A DNA stretch of 64,000 bases from Agapanthus africanus (lineage: Eukaryota; Streptophyta; Magnoliopsida; Asparagales; Amaryllidaceae). Of this stretch, positions 34,993 through 45,639 are shown one piece after another. The notes beneath the pieces are model-generated. The model ran no database searches. It had not been told where the DNA came from and worked only from the letters and a program-made list of their open reading frames with translations. The position numbers were made by a program, and so were the translations under genes. Position 1 is the stretch's first letter; each line of letters opens with the position of its first letter. The stretch spans positions 73,247,433 through 73,311,432 of the forward strand of contig JASDDO010000026.1 of NCBI GenBank assembly GCA_030015575.1. The letters are read 5' to 3'.

Positions 34993-35950
34993 TAGTGGCG
35001 TGTAGATAATGCCGCATTACTTGGAGTGGTATGTGGTATATTGGAAAACCAGAAGCGTCAAACTGAGCTGAATCAGCGGCAGACCGAGGCTTTCCAAAAG
35101 GGTTTGAAGACTGTCCAGCAGTCTGTTGTCACAGCAGCTGATAGGGCAGCATCTTCCAGACCAACACAGCATGAGGGCATCGTGGCGGACTTCAAGAAGC
35201 TCGGTCCGTACACCTTTACAGGATTAGAAGAGCCATTACCAGCGGAGCAGTGATTAGTAGATACAAAGAACCTTCTTGTTGCCGCGCAGATTCCAGACGA
35301 AAAAAGGGTTGATGTAGTACGCATCCAATTGGTAGATTACGCCCGCGAATGGTGGCTTGTTGAGGAGACCCGTTTGACCGAGCCGGTCAGCTGGGAAACC
35401 TTTCACGAAGTTTCTTAGGGAAGTTCTTTCCGCAATCTGCTCGAGAGGAAATGGAAGAGAAGTTCATTAGCTTGAAGCAGAATGGTGGATCTGTTGATAC
35501 ACATGCGATGGAGTGGACCCGGCTCAGTCGATTTGCGGGGCCCTTGGTTTCCAACGAGGCAGATATGGCAAGGCGGTTTATGCATAGTCTGGATGTGGAG
35601 ATTCAGAGACACATCATATATTTAGGATTGACTACCTTCTCCCAAGTTCTCAAGACGGTTAGAGAGCAGCAGAGTTTATCGGTAAAAACAAAGGGTAATC
35701 AACAACAAGAGGTTCCAATGCGGAAGACTGCGTTTACACTAACTAGAGCTTCTGTACGTAAAGGCATTCCAGTGAACAAGCAGGGGCGGTACCTATGAAG
35801 AGGACCTTTGTTTCAACACAGAAGAAGTATGTGATTTGTGATTACTGCCAATGACCGGGTCATTACCGGAGGGAATGCCGGATAAAGCTTGGGCAGTGTC
35901 TGATTTGCGGGGCGGCTGATCATCAGATTAATACTTGTCCATCAAGAGTT
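34993..35950 (+). pseudogene. GypE Gag, broken
   Basis: Plus strand. Recognisable: VADFKKLGPYTFTGLEEPLP, EWWLVEETRLTEPVSWETF, EEMEEKFISLKQNGGSVDTH, WTRLSRFAGPLVSNEADMARRF and a zinc knuckle CDYC..PGHYRREC followed by CLICGAADHQINTCPSRV. Stops include one after LPAEQ, one after FHEVS, one after GRYL and a TGA inside the knuckle. No intron at the GypA position (RLSRFAGP is continuous). Closer to GypB than to GypA. No clear start codon; a TAG lies just upstream. Confidence 0.85.
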
Positions 35951-35955
35951 TAGTT
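35951..35955. repeat. TSD of the solo LTR, left (TAGTT)
   Basis: TAGTT, repeated at 38040-38044. Confidence 0.9.
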
Positions 35956-38039
35956 TGAAAGTGTGTCTTAGCACTACCACTAGGTTTTTACCGGCATCAA
36001 GCATGTAATTTTTAAAAAAAACTTGGGTGCTAAGCTACACTAACTTAGAATCTAACTAGGTTATTAGGGTTTAAGCAATGATATAACAAGAACTACACTA
36101 AGTGAAAGAGATTAAAATCTTTGTAGACCAAGTCCTTCACTTCTATAGCTCCGGGTAGTAGTCCTTACGATTCTTCTTGGCTCCAGTTGAAGAAATGCTC
36201 GAGCTTGCTTCGTGATCTTCGAGGCCGAAGATGATCCACCTTGAAGCTTCTCTAGTTCAATCTACATCTTCACTAATCTATCATTAGTAAAGGAAGCAAC
36301 CTATACTTAATGGCAAATTGAGTGTAGGTTGATGGAGTAGGAGTATTAGCTCACTTAGAACTCTCTTAAGCCCTAGGGTTCACAACACATATGAGGGTTA
36401 GAGCTTGGAGGAGGAAGAAGATGAAAATGGGAGAGCTAGGGTTTTTCTCAAAAGCAAGTGAAGAAAAATCAAGTAAAGAATGCCTTCTTTCCTTCTCACT
36501 TATTGAAGCATCAAATATTATCAAATAATATATTGCAACCATACTTCTATAGTTAAAGCAAATGAATAAAGTAATGTAAAAGCCATGCTTCACCCATACT
36601 ACAAATATCTCCCCATTTTCCATCTCATTTTTCTATTTTCTCAAAATAGAAAAAACCATGCTTCATACATACATATACATATACATACATATACATATAC
36701 ATATATATATTAATATATATAAAGATAAGAAAATAATTAGTGAGCAATAATATTAGTTAATATATAAATATATCAAATATAAATATATATCAAATTATTA
36801 AATCAACACTTGATTTAATAATCCAGTTATATCATATATAACCGACTAATATCATTTATCTGTATATCACATCATCAAATCAACACTTGATTCAATAATC
36901 CGGTTATATCACATATAACTAACCGATATCAAATATCACCAGATTAGAATACGGTATCACATACTCGTATTTAATCAGGCTCCCGCATATATCAGCATAT
37001 GTGCCCTACTTCGTTTCGCTTGAACAATGAAACCTCTGTGTGGGATTCTAAAGACTCGTCAGTACGCCAGTAGTAGGTAATGATCACATCAGTTACCTAT
37101 AAGCCATCAGCGGTACTAGCTGAACGTAACGGCTACCCAGGTATTGAGCGATTAGAAGATCAACAAGCAAGCTTGTCCAAACTCCCATGAAGCCTATAAG
37201 TAACACTTATAGTATAGTCCGGTCTCTTCGTCTAATATGTCGCATATCGAGTTTAGGGGTAGAATCGTCAGACCCTAGTAACTTGATAAGTCATGCCGAT
37301 GTGTGGCTCATAATCTCATCAGCCCTGGCCAGGGACTTGCTATTATAGCCAATCGAGCATAGCGTAACATCAACTCTCTATACCGGGAGAGACGAAACCC
37401 TTCCTATCTCTCACTGTCTCTATGTGGCTCGGGACTGTACCCAAAATCCACCTGTTTGCACGACTCCTTTGAGCCGTAGTAGGGAGGAAATCAAAGCACA
37501 GTGGGAACCACACAAGACGCTATGACGATCTTGGGTCTACAGACTAACTTGTACCAATGTTACCAGAGAACTGTAATCTGACTATAGGTATGGTACCATC
37601 TAGGAGTTCTCGGCGAATCCTGTTCGGTGTACCCATTCTCTAATGAGCACCTACATACAATTTTTGATGTCAAACACTAATGGTTGTAGGATCAACCATC
37701 GCCCCATACAGGGTCAAGAAACATACACATTAGTCTACTCTGGAATATCGATGCCCTGTCTCGATATCCCCTCGACTAGGAACTATTAAAGGATGTTCTT
37801 GTGGACTATCCAAGCCCCACTAGTATGATCTGCATCATAGTCCTGGTAGACAAGTAAACATCTTAAGGGCTTTATCAATATGTATCAAAGAGAAAGTATA
37901 ATAATACAAGTGTACATGTTAAGATAAAGAGCAACTAGATTGCATACTATCATGTCGAGCAAGAAAGTCCTCTATATATATCTCCAAGTATCCACTATAT
38001 CATACAATAATGTTCTCTAGGGCATACATATTCCTAACA
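35956..38039 (-). repeat. Copia solo LTR (2084 bp)
   Basis: Starts TG and ends CA, flanked by TAGTT on both sides, with no internal region. Its reverse strand begins TGTTAGGAATATGTATGCCCTAGAG, close to the start of the CopF LTR, and shares further blocks with it, so it is the same or a sister family in the opposite direction. Solo LTRs come from recombination between the two LTRs of one element. Contains TACATA-type microsatellite at 36660-36720. Confidence 0.9.
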
Positions 38040-38044
38040 TAGTT
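38040..38044. repeat. TSD of the solo LTR, right (TAGTT)
   Basis: TAGTT, matches 35951-35955. Confidence 0.9.
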
Positions 38045-38108
38045 GAAGGGTGATACTCCGAGAGCGCAGCAGAAGCAGATTACTCAGAGGCCTAATCAGG
38101 CACGGGCA
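38045..38108 (+). pseudogene. GypE nucleocapsid linker fragment between two insertions
   Basis: 64 bp reading GDTPRAQQKQITQRPNQARA, the Gln-rich linker that in GypB lies between the knuckle and RAFTLTAEEA. The protein continues at 55551 with FTLTAEKAK, on the far side of LardD. Confidence 0.85.
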
Positions 38109-38200
38109 TGTTTCCCCCAATCAGAGCAAAGCTCTGTTTGAATTTCAAAATTCAAAAATTGAAGCAACGCTTCAGATTCCTTGCGCTGCGCGCAGAGCGC

Positions 38201-38457
38201 CACGTGTCAACAGCAGAGACGCCAGCGCCAAGAGCGCTGCGCCCAAGGCAGCGCACCCCCAATCAGAGCAAAGCTCTGTTTCAAAATTCAAATTTTAATT
38301 GAAGCAACGCTTCAGATTCCTTGCGCGCTGCGCGCCATGTGCGCTGCGCGCCACGTGTCAAACACAGGCGCGCTAGCGCAGTTGCGCTGCGCGCCACGTG
38401 TCAAACACAGGCGCGCTAGCGCAGTTGCGCTGCGCTCTGCGCTGCGCGCCACGTGTC
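38201..38457 (+). promoter_or_regulatory. ABRE/G-box cluster upstream of TATA in LardD LTR
   Basis: Four CACGTGTC sites at 38201, 38352, 38395 and 38450, each inside a GCGCCACGTGTCAA context. ACGTGTC is the core of plant ABA-response elements and CACGTG the G-box. Response to ABA or stress is an inference. Three of the four are kept in the 3' LTR (53528, 53668, 53753); one there has become CATGTGTC. Confidence 0.55.
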
Positions 38458-38657
38458 AAACGCAGGTGCGCTTTTAAATAATAAATTATTAATCAATCAG
38501 AATTAAAATTCTAGAAAGATCTTTCCAATCTTATTAAAATAAGAAGATTATCTTCTGTAAAACAGAGGCCTTAGGATCAAAGATCCAACGGTGGGGAAAT
38601 ATCCCCAGATCAATCAGAGAAAGATCTCTGTAACTAACTTAACAAATCAATTGGCCC

Positions 38658-38665
38658 TATATAAA
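38658..38665 (+). promoter_or_regulatory. TATA box of LardD LTR
   Basis: TATATAAA about 550 bp into the LTR, kept at 53961-53968. Confidence 0.65.
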
Positions 38666-39130
38666 GGCCCCTAGACTCCAAGTATCATAGATAGAGATAC
38701 AGAAGAGAGAGAACCCTCTGTAAACTTTAAAAAAAACTCAAAAGGAAAGAAAAAGCAAGCCTTTGAAGAAAGAAGATCATCTTCTTCATCTTTAAAGGTA
38801 CAGAATTTAATTCTTGAAGAACAGGAGATGAAAACATCTCACTAAAAGAAGAATTTTCTTCTAAAAAGATCAAAGATCTAAGAACAATATCAAGATCTTC
38901 AATAAAAAAAAGAAAAAGATCAGAAAGATCCAATCATAAAAATTTAAAGAAGTAATTTACTTCATTCTCAGATCACTTGATCTATAAAGGCACAGCCTTT
39001 TGTTGAGAACAAACAACTTGTTCTTTGAACTTAATTTGATCAAGATGCACTCTGCGCTATTGGACAGTGCCTTGCACTTTTGAAATGCGCCTTTATGCTC
39101 CTTGGACTGGCGCACGTCACCAGAACGCGC

Positions 39131-39365
39131 CACGTGTCAACCACAGAACAATTTGCGCTTTGCGCTTCTAAATATAGCGCATTGCGCTCTTGGACTGGCG
39201 CACTGCGCCAGAGCGCTCCACGTGTCATTCACTGGCGCAACGCACTCAGAAAGCGCAGTGCGCTAACAGACTTACGCTTAGCGCAGAGCGTGACACGTGT
39301 CACCTTCGCATGCGCTAGCGCATTGCGCTCTTTAACTGGCACAAAGCGCCTGACAAGCCACGTGG
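39131..39365 (+). promoter_or_regulatory. Second ABRE/G-box cluster, downstream of TATA
   Basis: CACGTGTC at 39131, 39219 and 39294 (the last inside the palindrome GACACGTGTC), plus CCACGTGG at 39358. All four are kept at 54434, 54522, 54597 and 54661 in the 3' LTR. Here they would lie in the transcribed part. Confidence 0.5.
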
Positions 39366-40250
39366 CGCACTATGAGACCACTATTTTGCTCCTGATAAAT
39401 GCTATGCATTATTAAAAGGGCCGAGCCCAAATAAAGGCTCAATAGCCAGAACAATAAAATGTTCAACTGAGCCCATATGCTCATAAACCTTCAAACAGAC
39501 TCTAGACCCAAATTGGACTATAGACCTCCCAACCAATAATGGTTCGAGGGTACATCTCTGAACTCCTCTGATATTTGACGTTGTAATCCTTCAACGTCTT
39601 CAGAGAGGTGATGGGTCCCGACAGCCATATAGTCCACGGACTATGATAAATCACCATGTTCTTAAACTGGTAATCGACCGTAATGTCTCTAAACTAAACA
39701 ATAGAGTCCAAATGCTCTTTTGTTGGATCTAAACGATCCCGTTAAGTCAATCTTAGTCTTAAATTAGACTAACGTGTCCTTAACAAACGTTTAAGTTGAT
39801 CTTAGCCTCAAACAAGGCTAACGTATCCTTGAACACCCCCCCAAACCCAAATCTAAGAAAGATACGGATTTGGACTAATCCACGTCCTACGAACGACAAC
39901 ACAAATTAGTCTCCGTATACAATCCACGGGCAACCGAACACAAAACAAACACCCACGACATGAAGTGACCATCTGGAGAAGAAGAAAGTTGTTACCGCGA
40001 TATGGCAGCGTAATTAACTGCAGGGGCTTGCGCCTGCAAAGAAGAGCATCCCCACAATCAAAAACCCCTCAAATGAGGGGGAATCTCACGAAGTCCACTA
40101 CATCGGCCGCATCCGTGTAAACCTTCGATACATGGTGCCATAAATCAACTTGGCATCTTCGGAGAGGTGGACGGATAGCTCCAATTAGCATCTGCCCCGA
40201 ATTTCAGGCAAGACGTCTGTCTTGCCCGTCTTTCGGAGGGGAACAGATTC

Positions 40251-40267
40251 TGGCACGCCCGGTGGGA
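40251..40267 (+). other. LardD primer binding site
   Basis: TGGCACGCCCGGTGGGA, five bases after the LTR. Same as LardC. tRNA not assigned. Confidence 0.78.
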
Positions 40268-40301
40268 TCTTTTCCTCTTTCCACTCCACACTTCGTGTGT
40301 C

Positions 40302-41432
40302 GTGTTCGCGAAAGAATCGCTGTTTTCTATGGTTGCCGGTGGATTCGAGGTACTTAGATTTGGTGTCTTGCTCCGTACAGAAAACAGAAGATCAATAGCT
40401 TCAAACTGCACTAACTGCAACTGCAACTCTCGCTCCGTCCCGTCCGGAGGAGTGACTTACGGGCCCCAAGCGGCCTTCATCTTCGCTATGCCGGTGGAGC
40501 AGGTAACTCAAGCCACCACTGGACTATTCTTCGGGACCATACTTCCACCCATGAGCTTCAACGCCCCTGTACCGTCACAAGAAACTCCTAAGAAGTCGGT
40601 ATTCGATTGGCTTGCTACTACTGCGGCCCCTCTCAACGGGTCGCCCAACTCCACTGCCTCGGTTTTTAACAGACTAGGCCAGAGCTCCAACGGGCCCATG
40701 AAGAAGCCTGCAATACCAGAAGGCGTTATCCCGAAGCGGATATCCATCCCTGCTCCCAAAATCGTCAAGGCGGTTTCTCCTGCCAAAGGGTCGGTCTTCA
40801 CAAGACTAACTATTTCTGCTCCCGTTCCAGGCGAAATCACCAAGGTTGCTTCCCCTACTCGGAAGTCCGCTTTTGATTGGTTGGCCGTCCCCATTCAACG
40901 GACGTCAGTCTTTAAAAGGCTGATACCAGCGAATTCTGACCAACACAGGGGGCATGAGGAGGTCACCCCTACGGCTAAACCAACTCCAATCGCATGACAT
41001 GCTCGCCGTCGATAATGGCACTGGGTAAGGAAGGATGGGGACAACTCCCGCTCTGGGCTAACTCCGCCAGCTCCGATGGTAAAAATCAATGCTGCTGTTC
41101 CGACCGGGAATAGCTTTGAACCGCTAAGAAGGGTGCGCAAAAACTCGCCAACTGCCGTATTGAAAAGATCCCCTACACCTGTGGATAATTCCCCAAAGGT
41201 GAAGCTGGAGCAGCCCCCTCAACGACTGTTCTCTAAAATTTACAAGGTCTGACGTCAAGTCCAAGACTCCGTAATGGATCAAGACTATCTCCGCCGATAG
41301 AAAAAAATGAAGGTTCAGCAGGAGAAGGATTACTTTGTCAAGCCAGAAAAAGCAACAGCTACTTGGGTGCCCACTACAATGGCCCCCTAAACTTCGACCG
41401 CTCACAAAAGAAGGAGGTCGGAGAAGATCCCT
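40302..41432 (+). pseudogene. LardD gag N-terminal region with SVF-x-RL repeats
   Basis: Open to 40997, then stops. The protein carries five spaced copies of a short motif: KSVFDWLA, ASVFNRLG, GSVFTRLT, KSAFDWLA, TSVFKRLI, each in a Pro/Ser-rich setting. The same motif is found in LardC. After a TGA at 40995-40997 the frame goes on with PTGNSFEPLRRVRKNSP. Such repeats are common at the N-terminus of Gag-like proteins of large plant Gypsy elements; their role is unknown to me. Confidence 0.72.
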
Positions 41433-43040
41433 GTGTCTTTAGCAAATCGTAAAGACACTGAATCTAAACGCCCCAAGTCTGGGGGCATGGTAGTGCACAC
41501 TGTCTATATGGCATCCGGAAAAGAGGACAGCTGCGCTTCGACGGGTCACCGATCGCTCACCCGATCCGTGACAAAAGCCCAGGAGCAACAGCAGAAGCTT
41601 CAAGAAATACTGACGCAAATGGCCACACTCACCGGGCCAAAAGAAAGCCTGGAGGCGTCATCAGAGCAGCGTCGTGAGCAAGAAACGGATGCCGAGTTTC
41701 TTCGGAGAATCCTCGAAAAGAAGGACAGAGAAGCAGCAGAACAAGCTACCCACATAAAAAAAATGGCGCTTCTCTTCCAAGACATGGTAGGAATGATGTT
41801 ACAGCCGAACCCTCCAGCTGAAGACCCTCTGATCATTATTGAAAACGATAGAGGGGAGACATCTAATCCTCCTCCGGCTCATTCAACAGCCAAGGAGGAA
41901 ACCATTTCTAAAGCTGCATTAGATGACTATATAGCTCAGCAAATACGAACTCACCAGGCAAATGAAGCGGCTGGCCAAATTGTCAAGACCGGACGACCCT
42001 ATCCGGGATGGTATGACCAAATCAGTTACCTGCCGGGATATACGAACCCTAAATTCCATGTGTACAAGGAGACAGAGAATCCACATCAGCATGTCGCTCA
42101 ATTCAGGGCCTTATGCGGCAACACTGGAGGCGACGACAAACTGTTACTTCGCCAATTCGTCGGCAGCTTAGCGGAAACGGCCTTCGAATGGTATTTGGAG
42201 CTACCTAACGACTCTGTCAAAATATTTGCGGAGTTGGAGCTACTGTTTACACAAATATTCGCGAGTGCTAGTGAACGCACCCCGATAACGGCATTGATCA
42301 ATGCTAGAGTGAAGCCAGGCGAGACATGGGTCCAATATGCTATCCGATGGCGGAATCTGTGGTCGAAATGCGAACAACGGATCGAAGAAGCGCCAGCGGT
42401 GGGCATGTTCATGGGCACTCTTGACCCTCAAGCGGCCATCTCCCAGTTCATGATATTCTTCAAGCCAACTACTTTCCAGGACTTGATTGACAAGTTGGCC
42501 CAAATGGACCAGATGGGACATAAGCCATCTCCTCCAAAGACGGACTCTCGAAATGAAAAAGGGAAAGGAAAAGCAACTTTCGTCGCCAATAATCAACAAC
42601 AGCCGAGCAACTCAAAGCCGGTTGTTCGCCAAAACAACGTGCGTCCACGCCCATCCCTCGAGGAGAGACTGGGACGTCCTTACTCGTTTTCTCAGGATAA
42701 AACGAGGAGACTGTTCGAGCTGGCAGTGCGCAACAGACTCATCAATCTGCCGAATCCAAAACGTCCGTTGCAGCCAGGCGATGTCAATGATCCTAATTAC
42801 TGCCCTTACCACCAAGCGGTAAGCCATCCAATCGAAGATTGCTTCGTCTTTAAGGGATGGATCGAGGATCAGTACCAACAAGGTAAGTTCGCGTTATCCG
42901 AAAACTGGAAGGTGAACCCGCCACAGCCTCACACTCCTAAGAAGACAAGCACACCGGGGGCAACGTGCTCTTTTGTTGAGGAAGCTCCATGGGAGGTGGC
43001 TCTTTCGGCCAAGACCAAAAGGATGCTAAATGATCTTTAG
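41433..43040 (+). CDS. LardD Gag capsid and nucleocapsid-like protein
   Basis: Longest open frame of the gag region, 535 codons; the true start is likely upstream, behind stops, and the first codon used here is only the first available. A coiled stretch (residues about 50-115) is followed by the Retrotrans_gag capsid domain: HQHVAQFRALCGNTGGDDKL, RQFVGSLAETAFEWYLELP and VKPGETWVQYAIRWRN. Then comes a basic Asn/Gln-rich linker and a CPYHQAVSHPIEDCFVF motif with Cys/His in zinc-knuckle-like spacing. It would form particles and bind RNA. It ends at TAG 43038-43040 and then resumes in another frame. Confidence 0.85.
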   Translation: MSLANRKDTESKRPKSGGMVVHTVYMASGKEDSCASTGHRSLTRSVTKAQEQQQKLQEILTQMATLTGPKESLEASSEQRREQETDAEFLRRILEKKDREAAEQATHIKKMALLFQDMVGMMLQPNPPAEDPLIIIENDRGETSNPPPAHSTAKEETISKAALDDYIAQQIRTHQANEAAGQIVKTGRPYPGWYDQISYLPGYTNPKFHVYKETENPHQHVAQFRALCGNTGGDDKLLLRQFVGSLAETAFEWYLELPNDSVKIFAELELLFTQIFASASERTPITALINARVKPGETWVQYAIRWRNLWSKCEQRIEEAPAVGMFMGTLDPQAAISQFMIFFKPTTFQDLIDKLAQMDQMGHKPSPPKTDSRNEKGKGKATFVANNQQQPSNSKPVVRQNNVRPRPSLEERLGRPYSFSQDKTRRLFELAVRNRLINLPNPKRPLQPGDVNDPNYCPYHQAVSHPIEDCFVFKGWIEDQYQQGKFALSENWKVNPPQPHTPKKTSTPGATCSFVEEAPWEVALSAKTKRMLNDL

Positions 43041-44557
43041 ACATGCCCGGCGATCAGATAGAAGAACCCGTTGGAACCTGAGATCATCAAGGGGATGCTG
43101 AAGCCGGGCCCAACTCCAAATATTGGTGGTGATAGCCAAAGCATTCACACCCAGCCGTCGAAATCTTCAAAAAAGAAAAAGAAATCCAAGAAGCCCGTGA
43201 AGCCTGGCGACAAGCGCACGGACCTACAAAAGCAGATTGACGCGCTGGAAGAGTATAACCAGAAGGCGCGGACTCCAATCATGCTCTAAGAATTCCTCAG
43301 CCACGTTCTTGAGGACGGAGATGATGGAGAAGAATCGTCGGACGAATTTGAGGATTACGTAGCAAGTTGCCATGTGATTTCTCATTCATCGCTAGACAAT
43401 GAAGAGGCTCCTTGCACAAGAGACTGGGGGCAGAGCCTGGATCGGAACTTCTGGGGCCATCAGATGAAATGATCGACGCATTCCTAAACGAAGCTCTCCT
43501 GATAAGTAAAGCTGATCGGGAGCGTGAGATGGCCATATTTGAAAAAGCCAAACGCCGGCGACTGGACAAAAGGGTCGAAACACTCCCACCAGATCAAAGT
43601 ACATCCGCCGCAAATGAAAGCAGGATCAAGACAAGGAAACGATTCGCCAGAGTCATATCGATGAGGATGAGGCTGCCCTCTTTCAGAGAAAATTCTCCTA
43701 GTGGGATACATCTTGATGGAGCGGACGTACATCCTAACTTCTGCTTATATTATCAGAAGATCGCACATCCTACTGAAGATTGCAACTCCTTTAAGTGTTG
43801 GTGGCAAGGGTATGTCGCACACAGGCAACACTTCAACAGGACAAAGCGTGAAGCTCGTAGACAGCAGAAAAGTGCGACGGATGAGCGTATAAAAATTGTC
43901 GACAATTGTCATAGGGTTGATCCCGAGGGACCGCGAGTTCTCACCTTCGGGAGTGACTCCGACGAAAAAGTAGCCCTCGGCACTCTCTTCAAGGAATCCA
44001 TCTCTAAAACGAAAGAATTGAGAACTTGCGAGAACATTCAGCCGTGCAATCGCATGCTACCCGGAAAGAATCCCGGACCCGCAAACAAGGGATCGAACAA
44101 AAATGATAAAGGGAAGGAAAAAACGGCCTTCGTCGCCAACGCTCAACAACAATGGAGTGACCCTAGGCCGGTTGTTCGCCAAAGCAACAAGTGGCAACCC
44201 CTCTATGAAAAGTTGAAACGTCCTTACTCATTTCCCCGGGATGAAACAAGGACGCTGTTCGAACTAGCAGTGCACGACGGGCTTATCACTCTACCGGAGC
44301 CGAAACACCAGCTACAACTGAATGATGTCAACAATTCTAATTACTTCCCTTACCACCAAGTATTGGGCCATCCGATCGATAACTGCTACGTCTTCAAAAA
44401 CTGGATTGAAGACCAGTACCAACATGGCAAGTTCGCGCTGTCCGAAAAATGGAAGGTGAACCCACCACAACCACATGCTCCGAAAAAGATGGACATGCCG
44501 GGGGCATCGTGCTCTTTCATAGAGAAAGCTCCATGGACCAAAAAGTCCGTAAAATAG
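43041..44557 (+). pseudogene. LardD gag C-terminal region with repeated CPYH-type modules
   Basis: Two pieces. 43071-43289 keeps DLQKQIDALEEYNQKARTP. 43412-44557 is open for 381 codons and contains CLYYQKIAHPTEDCNSFK and then FPYHQVLGHPIDNCYVFKNW, both variants of the CPYHQAVSHPIEDC motif upstream. The stretch from about 44100 to 44540 is a duplicate of 42540-42990: it repeats the linker, the PYSF...DETRTLFELAVHDGL block and the motif. The first Cys is lost in both later copies or changed in context. Confidence 0.75.
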
Positions 44558-44572
44558 AAACTCGCCTCAAAT

Positions 44573-44746
44573 ATGCCAACGATAGACCGAAATGTCGTTA
44601 AACTAACGATGGACCACTATGTCCTAAAACTGGCTGAAGACCGAAACGTCGTTAAACTAACGATGGACCACTATGTCCTAAAACTGGCTGATGACCGAAA
44701 CATCGTTAAACTACTACCAACCCGCGGCATCTTCAGGCTGACAAAA
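44573..44746 (+). repeat. 54-bp tandem repeat (18-residue unit)
   Basis: GACCGAAA landmarks at 44585, 44639 and 44693, period exactly 54 bp. In one frame each unit reads DRNVVKLTMDHYVLKLAE. About 2.6 copies. Confidence 0.85.
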
Positions 44747-44752
44747 AAAAAA

Positions 44753-44992
44753 CGGTACGTCCATAAGCAAAATGAGCACGGATGAAAACCCAAAAGGGCG
44801 CCGTGAGTAAAAACAGCAGGACTACCGGCAATGTTTGTGAAAACCCGAAAGGGCGCAGACTCGTAAAAAAAAACGGTATGTCCATAAGCGAAATGGGCAC
44901 GGATGAAAATCCGAAAGGGCTCCGTGAGTAAAAACAGCAAGGCTACCGGCGAGTTTTGTGAAAACCCGAAAGGGCGCAACCTCGTCAAAAGA
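44753..44992 (+). repeat. 120-bp tandem duplication
   Basis: CGGTACGTCCATAAGC at 44753 and CGGTATGTCCATAAGC at 44873, each followed by the same 120-bp pattern with GAAAACCCGAAAGGGCG. Two copies. Confidence 0.8.
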
Positions 44993-45180
44993 CACTTGCA
45001 GGGTCCTCTCGACCTTGTGAGGAGAAATCACCCGCGTGAGATCCTTACGACTCACAAGGGAACAACGCACTTAGGGATCCCCACGATTCCTAAGGAGAAA
45101 TTACACTTGCGAGATCCTCACGACTCATAAGGGGAATTCTCTTATGGGACCCTCACGGCTCATAAGATTCAAAAGTCTTA
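44993..45180. repeat. Hairpin array, block 1
   Basis: A row of short inverted repeats, each 8-11 bp arms around a five-base loop CTCAC, CTTAC, CCCAC or CTCTC, for example CTTAGGGATC-CCCAC-GATTCCTAAG. Many stems have one unpaired A in the left arm. Confidence 0.75.
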
Positions 45181-45344
45181 AGCTACAAGGATCTGAACCT
45201 GTTCTTAAGCAACCCCCACAACTTCCGATACTGCCCTACAAGTGGCTCAACGCTGACCCTTGTATACAATCCACGGGCGCGAATAAACATTTCCCGAACG
45301 AAGTCCCACCGGTGACTAGGGATATGTCCATATGGTGAACAACC

Positions 45345-45520
45345 CTTGTAAGTCCTCTCGACTTATAAGGAGAAAACCCTTTTGTAAGATTCTTACGACT
45401 TACAGGGGAATATGCACTTAGGAATCCTCACGATTCCTAAGGAAAAAACGCACCTACGAGATCCTCACGACTTGTAGGGAGAAATACCTTTGTGAGACCC
45501 TTACAGCTCATGAAGTCAAA
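45345..45520. repeat. Hairpin array, block 2
   Basis: Includes CTTGTAAGTC-CTCTC-GACTTATAAG (one G-T pair) and the perfect CTTAGGAATC-CTCAC-GATTCCTAAG. Same order of stems as in block 3. Confidence 0.78.
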
Positions 45521-45639
45521 AGCCTTAGTTGACAGAATCCTAACCCTGTTTACTAAGCCACCTTTGTTCGGCATCGACAGAGGCAAATGATGATTCGCTC
45601 CTGGCCATATCCCAGTTGTAGCGATGCTGATACCGAAAT

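Larger units (their letters stand above)
38109..40245 (+). repeat. LardD 5' LTR (2137 bp)
   Basis: TGTTTCCCCC to GGGGAACA, with a close copy at 53436-55550. It is rich in GCGC and CACGTGTC motifs at 38190-38465 and 39125-39365. The last 350 bp are homologous to LardC and include small hairpins (GCAGG...CCTGC and CCCCTC-AAAT-GAGGGG). Confidence 0.94.

Noticed and set aside
38050-38477. Short ORFs spanning the start of the LardD LTR (also 53377-53629, 39080-39415, 54383-54718)
   Set aside because: They read GC-rich repeat DNA, cross element borders and appear in both LTRs; no protein similarity seen.
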